DNA of 64,000 bases from Cytophagales bacterium (lineage in GTDB: Bacteria > Bacteroidota > Bacteroidia > Cytophagales > Bernardetiaceae), in the NCBI GenBank assembly GCA_004293815.1, contig RDZD01000018.1, positions 1-64,000 of the forward strand, written 5' to 3'. Under the pieces are notes generated by a model. That model ran no database searches. It was not told where the DNA came from and saw only the letters and a program-made list of their open reading frames with translations. Numbering within the stretch: position 1 is the first letter of the stretch; every line of letters begins with the position of its first letter. A program made the position numbers and the translations under genes. Below are positions 63,612 to 64,000 of the stretch, piece after piece.

Positions 63612-64000
63612 ATGTCTTTAAATTCTATCGTAGTCCGCGCTTGGCAACCCCAAGATATAGAAGCCGTTCATGCTCTTATCGTAGAACTGGCCATCTATGA
63701 ACGCGAACCAAACGCCGTTATCAACACGCCTGCGCTCATGTTCCGCGATGGTTTTGGAGAGAATCCAATTTTTGGCTGTTTTGTGGCCGAGAAAAACAAT
63801 CAGGTTGTGGGCATGGCCATTTATTATATGCGTTATTCTACTTGGAAGGGGCGTTGCCTTTATCTTGAGGACATCGTTATCACGCATAGTGAACGCCGTC
63901 AAGGCATAGGCGAACTGCTGTTTAATGCTTGTAAAGCCGAAGCTCAGCGCAGAGAATGCCGTATGATGCAATGGGCAGTGCTGGATTGGAACGAGCCAGG
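63612..64000 (+). CDS. GNAT acetyltransferase, spermidine/thialysine-type (cut by window edge)
   Basis: The first ~129 codons from the ATG at 63612; the gene runs off the right edge. It is a GNAT fold with the acetyl-CoA loop in SERRQGIGELLF (R/Q-x-x-G-x-G/A) and the SSAT-type segment STWKGRCLYLEDIVI followed by AVLDWNEPG. The W-x-G-x-x-L-Y-L-E-D and D-W-N-E-P patterns are typical of the spermidine/spermine and thialysine acetyltransferases. If so it could control polyamine levels together with the neighbouring SpeD-SpeE gene. The substrate cannot be proved from this fragment. Confidence 0.8.
   Translation, partial: MSLNSIVVRAWQPQDIEAVHALIVELAIYEREPNAVINTPALMFRDGFGENPIFGCFVAEKNNQVVGMAIYYMRYSTWKGRCLYLEDIVITHSERRQGIGELLFNACKAEAQRRECRMMQWAVLDWNEP

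Overview
The window looks like chromosomal DNA of a free-living Bacteroidota bacterium, most likely of the Cytophagales/flexirubroid side. The evidence is the promoter style (TAnnTTTG boxes at about -7 and TTG/TTTG at about -33, with few Shine-Dalgarno sites), a PorT gene just downstream of ubiE/menG, type IX secretion cargo with both type A and type B C-terminal domains, TonB-dependent receptor and OmpA/PD40 outer-membrane proteins, and single-subunit SdhC followed by SdhA. No rRNA, tRNA, CRISPR array, transposase or phage gene was seen. Most of the window is ordinary chromosome in short operons or single genes. Species cannot be fixed from the sequence alone.

Layout. 1-3.6 kb: cell-envelope genes (a truncated exported protein, an L,D-transpeptidase, a DUF4846 protein, a small beta-barrel) and a lone moaE. 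3.6-8.1 kb: coiled-coil lipoprotein, RlaP-like nucleotidyltransferase, CYTH protein, HMG-CoA lyase, patatin. 8.1-20 kb: an outer-membrane barrel with helix-hairpin-helix motifs, an OmpA/PD40 protein, a frameshifted barrel gene, a GAF/SpoIIE phosphatase, a nine-repeat type B T9SS cargo protein and a membrane coiled-coil protein. 20-22.5 kb: an AT-rich desert with a solitary DUF262/DUF1524 (GmrSD-like) gene, probably transferred. 22.7-34.5 kb: acyltransferase, DUF4421, carboxynorspermidine decarboxylase, TonB-dependent receptor, histidine ammonia-lyase, acyl-CoA carboxylase beta, two-parvulin chaperone. 34.5-41.3 kb: the ubiE-porT-ferredoxin run, a PASTA/HD pair, CTP synthase, a Crp-type regulator. 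41.3-46.3 kb: a ceramidase-like membrane protein with an MbnP-like lipoprotein, a TPR protein, dapA, DUF2279 and a CpsB-type PHP phosphatase. 46.3-49.8 kb: an accessory-looking stretch with a duplicated 68-bp intergenic element, two unknown genes, a type A T9SS protein and a DUF2795 gene. 49.9-64 kb: glycosyltransferase, lipoprotein, sdhC-sdhA (no sdhB), smc, tsaC-type gene, ABC-F ATPase, a SpeD-SpeE fusion, an acyl-reductase-like SDR and a truncated polyamine-acetyltransferase-like GNAT.

Links between genes. HMG-CoA lyase and the methylcrotonyl-CoA-carboxylase-like beta subunit belong to leucine breakdown. NspC and the SpeD-SpeE fusion represent two different routes to spermidine-type polyamines, and the GNAT at the right edge resembles spermidine acetyltransferases. 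PorT, the type A and B cargo proteins and perhaps the OmpA/PD40 protein belong to type IX secretion. The least explained parts are the SpeD-SpeE fusion with altered active-site residues, the 46.5-48.3 kb repeat-flanked gene pair with a possible small RNA, the sdhCA operon that stops at a perfect 22-bp hairpin without sdhB, and the ABC-F protein with a degenerate second P-loop.
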